64,000 bases of DNA from Allobaculum mucilyticum (GTDB taxonomy: Bacteria; Bacillota_I; Bacilli_A; Erysipelotrichales; Erysipelotrichaceae), in the NCBI RefSeq assembly GCF_022701195.1, contig NZ_CP078089.1, forward strand, positions 1,054,001-1,118,000. The letters run 5' to 3'. The translations under genes were made by a program, and so were the position numbers. The notes under the pieces are model-generated. The model saw only the letters and a program-made list of their open reading frames with translations, ran no database searches and was not told the DNA's origin. Positions 24,529 to 32,474 of the stretch are shown here, one piece after another (position 1 is the first letter of the stretch; each line of letters opens with the position of its first letter).

Positions 24529-26646
24529 ATGGTATCGGCACCCAATGCGTACAGCGCTGCCCGCAAATCTGCTCTGGCTGATGTCGCTCTGCGCAAGAAA
24601 GAAAAACTGAACCCTTATCTTCCTGTTCTCGATACATATCTTGAACACCTGCATATCACCGGCACCCGCCGCTGCGGAACGTCGGAAATTCTGATCCGCC
24701 GCATCGTCGGCACCTGCCATGCAGGTCGCACCGAAGCATTCGCCGCAAACTTTATGCCTCTGCTTGAAGAAAACAGTGAATTTGCGGCTAAATGGATGCG
24801 TCTGTATGCCTCTGCAAGCGAAGAAGGCTTGCGGGATTCGATCCGGGTCTATGAACTGTACGGCAGCTATTTCGTTGAAGAAGGAAATAAGCGCGTATCG
24901 GTCATGAAAGTGATGCAAAACCCGCTGATCAGTGCAGAAGTCATCGAGCTGACAGTTGATCCGGCTGATCTTACCGACGGCGATCTGTATGAATCCTATC
25001 TGCGCTTCCGGGCACTGACTGGCATTTCCACCATCCTGATGTCCCGCAAGCGCAACTATCATAAGCTTCTGAATATCCTTGGCGTGACTGAAGAAGATCC
25101 GCTCAGCTCTCAGGCAAGAACCCATCTAATGAGCCTGTACGACCGCTTCGAACTTCTGTTCCGCAAAAAAGTCACTGAACCAATTCCTGCGTCCGCTGGC
25201 GATGCGTTTCTGATTCTTCTGGAAACCTTCGGCTGGGATCCGGACCGCATTTACCCCGACAGTGAAATCGAAAATGAATTCGATTCAATCCGGCCGGCGA
25301 TTCTTGCCTGGCCTGGAAGCATCCGCGCCTCTCTGGTTACCGACACAAGGACATCGGACCGCAAACCAAATTCCCTGCTTTCCTTCCTGTCTGAACCAGT
25401 GCGCGCAGCTCTGATTGAGCCAGGACAGCCCGAACAGTCCACATGGACGCGTGATCACGACGAAGCGTTCCGGGCGATGGCCGAAAAGCTCAAAGGCGAT
25501 GTGGATATCCGCATCTGGAACGGCATCGATACACCTGCCGCTCTGGAAGATGCTCTTCAGGCTGCTGTAGACTGGAAAGCCGATGTCGTATTTACCGGAC
25601 ATCCGCTCATGCTCCAGGCAACCAACCAGTTTGCGGCACGTTATCCGAAAGTCCGCTTTCTCAACTGCTCCCTCAATCCGGAATCAACCGCCGTACGTTC
25701 ATATTACACGCGCGGCTATGAGTTGCAGTTTCTTCAGGGCATGGCAGCCGGTGCTCTTTCTTCTACCGGAAAGCTTGGCTACATTGCCGACTACCCGATT
25801 TACGGAGCCATCGCAGATATCAATGCCTTTGCGATCGGCGCAATGGCAGTCCGCCCGGATGTACGCGTCTATCTGGACTGGTCGACATCCAAAGCTGCTA
25901 CCAACGATGACTTCCCGACAGACATCGACATGATCTATATTTCCGGACAGGATTTTGACACGGAAGTGCGGACAAGGCGCCGCTATGGTCTGTTTGATGT
26001 ACGGACCGGTCAGTTTGCCCAGCTCTCAACAGTCCGCCAGAAATGGGATGTCTTCTATACACGAATTATTACGTCCATCCTGAACCGCACCTATAAAGCG
26101 GATGAAACAAGCGAAAACACACACTCCATCAATTACTGGCTTGGTCTGTCCAACGGACTGATGGATGTGGCATTCTCAGACCGTCTGCCGATGCAAACCA
26201 GAAGGCTTATTGCACAGATCAAAGACGATATTGCTTCAGAAAGCTTCCTGATCTTTGACGGTCTTGGCAGCTATGGTCAGCGCAAGCTCACCATGGAGCA
26301 GATTGCACGCATGGACTGGCTTGTCCGTTCGGTTGTCGGCTATCTGCCGGACATGAACGATCTGATTGAAACTGCACAGCCGCTTGTCAGAGTGCACGGC
26401 ATTGACCCGGAAGATGATCCATCGATTCCGGATGATGAAATTGCCAGACGCAAAGCCGCCTGCCGCCTGAAAAACTCCCAGAGCGCCAGCACTTCGGCTT
26501 CTTCTGTCTCTTCATCCGCAGCTGACGCTTCTGCTCCAGCTTCAGTCTCCACTTCTGATTCTTCAACTCCAGACTCAGCTTCTTCTGCTTCTACTTCCAC
26601 TTCCTCTTTCCCTTCCAGCAATCCGGAAAAGAGCTCACAGTCATGA
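24529..26646 (+). CDS. Cytosolic BMP/PnrA-fold protein with ParB-like N-terminal segment and Ser-rich tail
   Basis: 705 aa from ATG 24529 (ACGAGGTGA seven bases upstream). No signal peptide or lipobox, unlike true BMP-family lipoproteins. The N-terminal 250 residues are mostly helical and include YFVEEGNKRVSVMKVMQ (about 119-135), similar to the ParB/sulfiredoxin-like 'E-G-N-x-R' motif. Residues about 265-600 resemble a periplasmic-binding-protein fold of the BMP type (DVVFTGHPLMLQATNQFAA; KVRFLNCS; GMAAGALSSTGKLGYIADYPI). The last 55 residues are Ser/Ala/Thr-rich and disordered. It could be an intracellular sensor of nucleosides or a similar ligand; this is inference. It overlaps the next gene by 4 bases, so the two probably work together. 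Confidence 0.65.
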   Translation: MVSAPNAYSAARKSALADVALRKKEKLNPYLPVLDTYLEHLHITGTRRCGTSEILIRRIVGTCHAGRTEAFAANFMPLLEENSEFAAKWMRLYASASEEGLRDSIRVYELYGSYFVEEGNKRVSVMKVMQNPLISAEVIELTVDPADLTDGDLYESYLRFRALTGISTILMSRKRNYHKLLNILGVTEEDPLSSQARTHLMSLYDRFELLFRKKVTEPIPASAGDAFLILLETFGWDPDRIYPDSEIENEFDSIRPAILAWPGSIRASLVTDTRTSDRKPNSLLSFLSEPVRAALIEPGQPEQSTWTRDHDEAFRAMAEKLKGDVDIRIWNGIDTPAALEDALQAAVDWKADVVFTGHPLMLQATNQFAARYPKVRFLNCSLNPESTAVRSYYTRGYELQFLQGMAAGALSSTGKLGYIADYPIYGAIADINAFAIGAMAVRPDVRVYLDWSTSKAATNDDFPTDIDMIYISGQDFDTEVRTRRRYGLFDVRTGQFAQLSTVRQKWDVFYTRIITSILNRTYKADETSENTHSINYWLGLSNGLMDVAFSDRLPMQTRRLIAQIKDDIASESFLIFDGLGSYGQRKLTMEQIARMDWLVRSVVGYLPDMNDLIETAQPLVRVHGIDPEDDPSIPDDEIARRKAACRLKNSQSASTSASSVSSSAADASAPASVSTSDSSTPDSASSASTSTSSFPSSNPEKSSQS

Positions 26647-27332
26647 AAACCGCCAGGATTCTGCTCCTGTCGGATGAAGAGTATCCTCTGTATTCAAAAA
26701 GCTGGACACCCGCTTCCTTTCAGGGCATTGATCTGATCATCTCGTGCGGGGATCTGCCCACCCGGTATCTGGAATTCATCGCCGACCGTTTCGATGGCTA
26801 TGTTCTCTATGTTCCTGGAAACCATGATCGCAATTATGTCACGCATCCGCCGCTTGGCTGCGTGAACATCGATGAAAAAATCTTCACCTGGAAAGGTCTG
26901 CGCTTTTTAGGCCTTGGCGGAACGATGTGGTATAACGACGGTCCCTGGCAGTACTCCGAAAAAGAGATGAAAAAGCGGATTCGCAAGCTGTGGTTTCCCC
27001 TCCTCAAGAGCAGCGGCTTCGACATTCTGGTCACCCACGCTCCTGCATTCGGTCACTACGATGGCAAAGACCGGTGTCACACCGGCTTTCAGAGCTTCAA
27101 CGAACTGATCGAACGCTACCGTCCACTGTTTTTCTTTCACGGTCACATTCATCTCAACTACGGCGAGTTTCCCCGCCGCTATACGATCGATGAAACAGTT
27201 GCCATCAACGGCTATAAGCGCTGCATTGTCACTGTTCCTCTGCCAGACGAAGAAGACACCCATGTATTTGATGCCGATGCAAGAGAACTGATTGAAGAGC
27301 AGTCCAGACCCAGACCGGAAGACAGAATCTGA
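26643..27332 (+). CDS. Metallophosphoesterase (calcineurin-like)
   Basis: 229 aa. The dinuclear metal motifs are visible: LLSDEE (variant of the usual D-x-H), CGDLPTRYL (G-D), VPGNHDRNY (G-N-H-D), VTHAPAFG (H) and FFHGHIHLN (G-H-x-H). The first motif has Asp followed by Glu where most members have D-x-H, so one metal ligand may differ. Cytosolic. Start ATG 26643 overlaps the stop of the BMP-like gene (ATGA), a sign of translational coupling and of a shared process. The substrate (nucleotide, phosphodiester or protein) cannot be read from sequence. A strong bidirectional terminator follows. Confidence 0.85.
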   Translation: MKTARILLLSDEEYPLYSKSWTPASFQGIDLIISCGDLPTRYLEFIADRFDGYVLYVPGNHDRNYVTHPPLGCVNIDEKIFTWKGLRFLGLGGTMWYNDGPWQYSEKEMKKRIRKLWFPLLKSSGFDILVTHAPAFGHYDGKDRCHTGFQSFNELIERYRPLFFFHGHIHLNYGEFPRRYTIDETVAINGYKRCIVTVPLPDEEDTHVFDADARELIEEQSRPRPEDRI

Positions 27333-27349
27333 TCCGCTGATCGACATAC

Positions 27350-27391
27350 AAAAGCGTCCGGAATTTTCTCTGTGAAATTCCGGACGCTTTT
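27350..27391. terminator. Bidirectional terminator between the phosphoesterase and the first zinc-ribbon gene
   Basis: 17-bp stem beginning AAAAGCGTCCGG and ending CCGGACGCTTTT with an 8-base loop. A/T ends on both sides let it serve both convergent genes. Confidence 0.9.
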
Positions 27392-27432
27392 AATTTGTGT
27401 GGTTATTCAGAGTGCAGACCAGGCGCTTCTGA

Positions 27433-28617
27433 CTATGGCAGGTCAAAAGAGACACTTCGCGGATGAGACGTATAGCGGTCTGCATTCTCTTCACAAAACA
27501 GGAAATCCAGATCGCACTCAACCTGACTTGCTTCTTCTGGATTGATGCCAAGTTCTTTGAGGGTATCGCCATAGAAAATCAGTTCAATCAGTCCTGATCC
27601 AGACCGGACTCCCACCTCATATTCACTGTCAGGCAGTTCTTTGCCGTCAATTTTTACTTTATCTACATGGACAAAACGCGTTTCATTCAGATCACTGTTC
27701 AATCCAAGACGGATCATGTAATCCCCATCGCCAAAGTCGAGCAGGCTGCTTCGACCGAGCAGAATGCCAAACTCTTCACCCAGCAGTTCCGAATAATCGT
27801 CTTCCCCAAATTCTATCCGGTAGGCCTCTTCTTCGCCTTCCGGTGCATACGCCACTTCAGTAAAGTCGTAGAGTGTATTTCCATCCTGTGATTCTGCGAT
27901 GAATCCGACTTCAATCAGCAGAGGTCTGCCAAACACATCATCGTTGAAATCATGTAAAGGCAAAGTATAGCTGACCGAAAAGTCATCCCCTGGCTGAAAA
28001 TCTTCGCAGTACATCCATCCGTCGATATACAGTCCGTTCACCCGAACTGTCTGGATTTCAATCGACATCGGTTCATCCGCTGTTTCGTTCGTCAGACAGA
28101 ACTCGATTTTGGGATTGCTGTTTTCCGAATATTCAAAGCCAGTAAACGCTGCACTGACTTTTCCGTCATACGCTGAAATTTTCGTGTTGAGCTGATCCGT
28201 AATCTCAGGATCTCCATCAGAAACATCTCCTGAAGGTGCGGGTTTTATAAACGCAAACATAACCCCCACAAAGACACAAAGAGCCAGCACACCCAGACCG
28301 CCAAAAATCATTCCTTTACGCGACTTTCGTTTTTTCTGGACGGGAACAGCCGGACTCTGCGGCAGTACAGGGAACTGAGAAGATGCTGGTCGATTTGGCG
28401 GCGTCTGTTTACGGGCCGGTCTGGCAGGAGCCACACGGGATGGCTGGTCCTGAAATACAGGGACTGTATCACTCTGAAATCCTCTGTTTTCATCTCCTGG
28501 CTGGATGATATTGGTCAGATTGTCATCATCAAGATCATGTCCATGACCTGTAGGCATTCCGCAGTAGCGGCAGTATTCATCATTGCCGGTTTCTTCATTA
28601 CAGTATGGACAGCGCAT
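27433..28617 (-). CDS. Zinc-ribbon single-TM protein, paralogue 1
   Basis: 394 aa from ATG 28617, 8 bases after AAAGGAG (a GTG three codons earlier abuts that site). Layout: zinc ribbon CPYC...CRYCG (Cys3, 6, 16, 19), Pro/Arg-rich linker (about 45-100), a KKRKSRK stop-transfer cluster, one TM helix (about 103-124) and a 270-aa domain on the far side of the membrane. The ectodomain shares with its two neighbours the patterns DGKVSAAFT, LTNET...Q-T-x-R-V-N-G-L-Y, F-N-D-D-V-F-G-R-P and DFGDGDYMIRL. I do not recognise a named function. The linker is shorter and less Ser-rich than in paralogues 2 and 3. Confidence 0.75.
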   Translation of the reverse strand: MRCPYCNEETGNDEYCRYCGMPTGHGHDLDDDNLTNIIQPGDENRGFQSDTVPVFQDQPSRVAPARPARKQTPPNRPASSQFPVLPQSPAVPVQKKRKSRKGMIFGGLGVLALCVFVGVMFAFIKPAPSGDVSDGDPEITDQLNTKISAYDGKVSAAFTGFEYSENSNPKIEFCLTNETADEPMSIEIQTVRVNGLYIDGWMYCEDFQPGDDFSVSYTLPLHDFNDDVFGRPLLIEVGFIAESQDGNTLYDFTEVAYAPEGEEEAYRIEFGEDDYSELLGEEFGILLGRSSLLDFGDGDYMIRLGLNSDLNETRFVHVDKVKIDGKELPDSEYEVGVRSGSGLIELIFYGDTLKELGINPEEASQVECDLDFLFCEENADRYTSHPRSVSFDLP

Positions 28618-28918
28618 TCTCTGCACTCCTTTCAGACAGATCCATCAGTCTCTGTGCTTTCTCTCTGATCGGTATTCAGACAGAAAATCTTTTGCTGGAT
28701 CGATCGTTCATTTCATAAAACAGGCGTCCAGAACAGACTGTGCTGATGGTAGCTTAGCATTGAAAGCGCTTTTTCCAGCTCATAGTTTCATTTTGCTTAC
28801 TGATTCATAGATAAAGAGGAAAAACATATGCAGAAAACAGAAAAGTCCGGAAAATTCCGTACAGATTTTCAGACTTTTTTCTGTTCAGGCAATTCTTTCC
28901 AAAGCAGCTGCACTTCTG
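28618..28918. other. Intergenic region between zinc-ribbon paralogues 1 and 2
   Basis: Contains a cre-like sequence TGAAAGCGCTTTTT at 28761-28774, about 145 bp ahead of paralogue 1, and an A/T-rich imperfect hairpin (AAAGTC...GACTTTTTT, about 28840-28880) that probably ends paralogue 2 transcription on the minus strand. Confidence 0.45.
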
Positions 28919-30268
28919 TCATTTCAGATCTATAGAGATAGTTTCGGATTCAAGACTGTCGAGGTTTCCATTTGAATCATATAAATCATAATTCAGTTCG
29001 ATTTCCATCTGACTGGCTGTCTTCAGGACGATGCCATCATCGGCCAGTAACTCATCTAAAAAGTGCAGGTCAAGTACACCGGTCCCTTTCTGAAGTGTCA
29101 GGAAACCCATGGTGGCGTACGTATGCTTCCCGTCAATGTTGCCGTCCCCGGTCATCAAACCAACCATTCTGTCAGTATCATTGGTCACGACCAGGCGAAG
29201 AAAATATTCTCCGTTACCACGATCGACCAGATTGCCTCGTCGGACTGTGAGGCCATATTCAGACGAACCGATCTCTTTGTAATCATCCTTGTTGATCGAG
29301 GCAGTTACAACCTTGTCTTCTCTCTGGGGACAGTAACTGATGCTTTCAATTCCGAAGCCTATGTAGTCATCTGACGGTTGTGCCATCAAGCCTGCTTCAA
29401 TCAGGCTTGGCTTTCCCCAGGCTTTATCATTGAAATCTTCACTTTCAATCCTAAAGGTAAGAGCTCGTGTCTCTCCGGGAGCAATATTCGCCTGGTAATC
29501 CATGCACGGAACATACACTCCATTGACCCGAAGGGTCTGCATCACGACATCTATCGATACAGAATCTGTCTCATTGGTCACCGAGATCTCGCCCCGGTAA
29601 ACACCACTTCTATCAACCCTGTAGTCTGTGAAAGCTGCACTGACTTTCCCGTCCAGAATGGAAAATTTCTCACCTAGAGGCTCACTTACAGAGGCATCAT
29701 CCGTCATACTCACAGCAGGAGTAAGAGTCGAATCCTTTACCATCTTTGCATTATCGGCAACAGGCGGATCGTACTCGGTATGGCTGCCGGATCCTGCTAA
29801 CGCTCTGCCAAGCAGCGGGCCCCCTCCTCCGACAATCAGAGCGAGAACAAGACCAATAATTATGCGCTTTGTCTGGCCCGGCTTTTTTTGCTTTGGCTGT
29901 CTATTCTGTTTTCTTTTCTGTTTTTTCTTTGCCTGCATGGAGGATCCTGAAGGATAAGGTGAGCCTCCGCCTGATGGATACAGCGATCCAGTGTACGAAG
30001 CAGAAGAGCCGGCATTATATGAAGAGCGAGCGGATGATCCAGATGATCCGCCTGGATAGCCGGACGAATATCCCGTAGAACCAAAATATCCATACGATCC
30101 GGCAGACGTTGAAGCATTCGACCAGCTTCCCGCAGCTTCATCTTCCTGTCCAAGAATATTGGTATCATCACTTTCCAGACCGTAATCCCTGCCTGCCTTC
30201 AAGGGCATTCCGCAATGTATGCAATACGAATTGTCTCCAGCTTCTTCATGACAGTATGGGCAGCACAT
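28919..30268 (-). CDS. Zinc-ribbon single-TM protein, paralogue 2
   Basis: 449 aa. N-terminal zinc ribbon CCPYCHEE...CIHCGMPL (Cys3, 6, 16, 19), then a Ser/Gly/Tyr-rich linker (about 46-112), a very basic stretch (about 113-135) and one TM helix (about 135-157, RIIIGLVLALIVGGGG). The extracytoplasmic domain is homologous to paralogues 1 and 3 (ILDGKVSAAFTDY; ISVTNETDS; QTLRVNGVYVPC; FNDKAWGKPSLIEAGL; LVDRGNGEYFLRL). The AGGAGG site before ATG 30268 is clear. A sequence block around the -10 (30378-30432) is conserved with paralogue 3, so gene and promoter were duplicated together. Role unknown; a cytosolic metal-binding head linked to an outside sensing or binding domain is plausible. Confidence 0.75.
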   Translation of the reverse strand: MCCPYCHEEAGDNSYCIHCGMPLKAGRDYGLESDDTNILGQEDEAAGSWSNASTSAGSYGYFGSTGYSSGYPGGSSGSSARSSYNAGSSASYTGSLYPSGGGSPYPSGSSMQAKKKQKRKQNRQPKQKKPGQTKRIIIGLVLALIVGGGGPLLGRALAGSGSHTEYDPPVADNAKMVKDSTLTPAVSMTDDASVSEPLGEKFSILDGKVSAAFTDYRVDRSGVYRGEISVTNETDSVSIDVVMQTLRVNGVYVPCMDYQANIAPGETRALTFRIESEDFNDKAWGKPSLIEAGLMAQPSDDYIGFGIESISYCPQREDKVVTASINKDDYKEIGSSEYGLTVRRGNLVDRGNGEYFLRLVVTNDTDRMVGLMTGDGNIDGKHTYATMGFLTLQKGTGVLDLHFLDELLADDGIVLKTASQMEIELNYDLYDSNGNLDSLESETISIDLK

Positions 30269-30377
30269 AAATCATTTCCTCCTGAACAGGACATTCTGTT
30301 CCCATCTCCTTGAACCTGACTTCTTTTCTTCCAGAAAAGTGCTCGCAAGGTCTTTTTCGAACAGTTTAGCATTGAAG

Positions 30378-30432
30378 ATATATTTTTTTATTTGCGGTGT
30401 TATATTTTATCTAATTTCAGCCGAATTGGTTT
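30378..30432 (-). promoter_or_regulatory. Promoter block of paralogue 2, conserved with paralogue 3
   Basis: On the minus strand ATTAGATAAAATATAAC precedes the transcription start with -10 TATAAC at 30399-30404, 131 bp before the gene. The same ordered motifs (AAAC-AAT-CGG, ATTAGAT, A-TATAA, GCAAATAAA) occur upstream of paralogue 3. Confidence 0.5.
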
Positions 30433-30580
30433 GTCTTTTTCTGCCGAGCATCTCATCCTCTTCTGCTCTTCTGTCCAATACGAAACCAGACAGGGAATTT
30501 GCTGCCTGATCCAGTCGTATATTTCACAGAACAGGCATCCGGTATGCACCTGTTACAGACAGCACAGAACCGAAGGGAAA

Positions 30581-30629
30581 AAGAACAGAGTCCGGAAATC
30601 TCTGTGCAGAATTTCCGGACTCTGTTCTT
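30581..30629 (-). terminator. Terminator after zinc-ribbon paralogue 3
   Basis: Long stem AAGAACAGAGTCCGGAAAT / ATTTCCGGACTCTGTTCTT with an 11-base loop, followed by T residues on the minus strand, about 45 bases past the stop codon. Confidence 0.85.
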
Positions 30630-30672
30630 TCAATTTAATGCAATCTTTTCCAAAACCGTATCAGTGTTCTTC

Positions 30673-32148
30673 TTATTGCAGGTCGATCGTGAAGGATCCC
30701 TCGTCAAAATCAACACCGTTCAACGATGGATTATATATATAATATTCCAGCTTAAAATCCATCTCGCTCGCTGTCTGCAGATCAACACCTGCCTGGGCCA
30801 GATCATTTTTTAAGAAAAAGAATTCCATCATGCCGGTTCCCTCCTTGAGCTTAGTCATGCTTGAGCTGTTGGTCAGCGTTTTTCCATCAATTGAGATTTC
30901 TCTGAACAGTAAAACTTTTAGTTTGTCCTCACCATTCATTGGAAACAGGCGAATCATATAATTTCCGTCGCCGAGATCGATCAAGTTGGTTCGCCCTATC
31001 GCAATACCCTGATTGCGGGATACAATCTCATCGAAATAACTCTCTTTGAACTTGAGAGCAACAGCATTGTCTTCTCCTTCCGGCATGTAACCGATTCTGT
31101 CGAATCCATAGCCGACATTCCCGTCTGCCGATTCCGCAGAAATACCTGCTTCGATCATAGTCGGCTTTCCGAAAATGTCATCGGTAAAAAGGGACCCGTT
31201 GGCTGTATAGGTAATTGACAGCTCCTGACCCGGCTGAAAGTTTTTCTGAGTCTTCCAGCAGGGAAAATACAGTCCATCGATCTGCAGCGTCTGATATTGC
31301 ACAGTCATCGTTTCAGACGCGGTCTTGTTGGTCAGAGAGACCGTTATCACATAATTTCCAATTTCATCGGTACGATATTCGGTGAATGCGGCACCGATCT
31401 TACCTTCCAGAATCGTGAATTCTGTATTCAGCTGATCACTCCTGTTAGCAAGATCTGTCTGAATCCTGCCAGATTTCAAACTATTCATTGCCTGTTCCAT
31501 ATAGTCGATAGACGTGGTGGACGGGGAGGAGGTATGAGGAGTGGATACATATGGAGAAGATGTATGGAACATAGCATTTGCACATGATCTGCCTATAGCT
31601 CCGGCTATCGCTATGGTGACCACTGTGAAGATTGACCAGAGGATTGAGCGCTTCTTCTTGCCTTCTTTCCCCCGCTCTGCCTGCCTCTTCTTCTCTCTTT
31701 CCTGATTTTTCTTTTCCTGCATGGATGGAATATCCGACTGCGGATTCATCGATCCTCCGTATGAGGAGCGGCTTGATGATCCATCTGACGGACCTGAAGA
31801 ATAAGCCGGCCCGCCAGAGTGTGAATTCTGTGATCCGCTGTACGAAGAAGAACCGGAACTGTACGACGAATGGGATGAACCTGTTGAGTGCGTGGATGAC
31901 CAGGAAGAACGGCCTGATGATCCGGATGAACCTCCAGAAGATCCGGAGTATCCGAAATATCCAGAAGATTTCGAAGATCCGGCTTGAGACGAAGAACTCG
32001 ACCAGTTTCCCCGATTCCTGTTTTCTGGTTCAAGAATATTTGTTTCATTGCTTTTCATATCAGAATCTCCGCCTGCGTTCAAAGGCATTCCGCAGTACTG
32101 GCAGAATGAAGTGTTTCCGCCTTCTTCATGACAGTATGGACAGCGCAT
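30673..32148 (-). CDS. Zinc-ribbon single-TM protein, paralogue 3
   Basis: 491 aa, the longest of the three. Zinc ribbon CPYCHEE...CQYCGMPL (Cys3, 6, 16, 19), a 100-residue Ser/Gly/Tyr low-complexity linker (about 48-142), a Lys/Arg/Glu segment (about 143-167), one TM helix (about 168-187) and an ectodomain of about 300 aa with the shared motifs ILEGKIGAAFTEY, LTNKTASE, QTLQIDGLYFPCW, DDIFGKPTMIEAGI and DLGDGNYMIRL. AGGAGGAAAA-type ribosome site before ATG 32148. Start and head sequence are nearly the same as in paralogue 2, so these two are the more recent duplicates. Confidence 0.75.
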   Translation of the reverse strand: MRCPYCHEEGGNTSFCQYCGMPLNAGGDSDMKSNETNILEPENRNRGNWSSSSSQAGSSKSSGYFGYSGSSGGSSGSSGRSSWSSTHSTGSSHSSYSSGSSSYSGSQNSHSGGPAYSSGPSDGSSSRSSYGGSMNPQSDIPSMQEKKNQEREKKRQAERGKEGKKKRSILWSIFTVVTIAIAGAIGRSCANAMFHTSSPYVSTPHTSSPSTTSIDYMEQAMNSLKSGRIQTDLANRSDQLNTEFTILEGKIGAAFTEYRTDEIGNYVITVSLTNKTASETMTVQYQTLQIDGLYFPCWKTQKNFQPGQELSITYTANGSLFTDDIFGKPTMIEAGISAESADGNVGYGFDRIGYMPEGEDNAVALKFKESYFDEIVSRNQGIAIGRTNLIDLGDGNYMIRLFPMNGEDKLKVLLFREISIDGKTLTNSSSMTKLKEGTGMMEFFFLKNDLAQAGVDLQTASEMDFKLEYYIYNPSLNGVDFDEGSFTIDLQ

Positions 32149-32264
32149 AAATCGTTTTCCTCCTGAACAGAATATTCTGTTCGTATTCCTCTGAGCCGGA
32201 TTTCTGTACTTTCAGAAAACGTGCGCAGAAGGTTCTCATTCGGACCGTATATCACTGGAGAAAT

Positions 32265-32318
32265 ATTATTTTATTTGCATCATTATATCTCATCTAATTT
32301 TATACGGATTAGTTTATC
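32265..32318 (-). promoter_or_regulatory. Promoter block of paralogue 3, conserved with paralogue 2
   Basis: On the minus strand ATTAGATGAGATATAAT carries a consensus -10 (TATAAT, 32282-32287) about 134 bp before the gene. The surrounding order of motifs matches the region ahead of paralogue 2. Confidence 0.55.
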
Positions 32319-32384
32319 TTTTCTGCAGATGAATTCTCATTCTGTACCAATGCTGGCAGGCAATCCGTAAACCAGATATTAGAA

Positions 32385-32421
32385 AACCGCCAGAATCTGC
32401 ATGACGCAGTTTCTGGCGGTT
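32385..32421 (-). terminator. Intrinsic terminator of the MFS transporter gene
   Basis: AACCGCCAGAA / TTCTGGCGGTT arms with inner CTGC/GCAG pairing, followed by TTTTC on the minus strand. Confidence 0.85.
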
Positions 32422-32474
32422 GCTTTCTATTAAATGTTTGTCTGTATGAATCCTGAAGATTTATCTGGCAGAAG

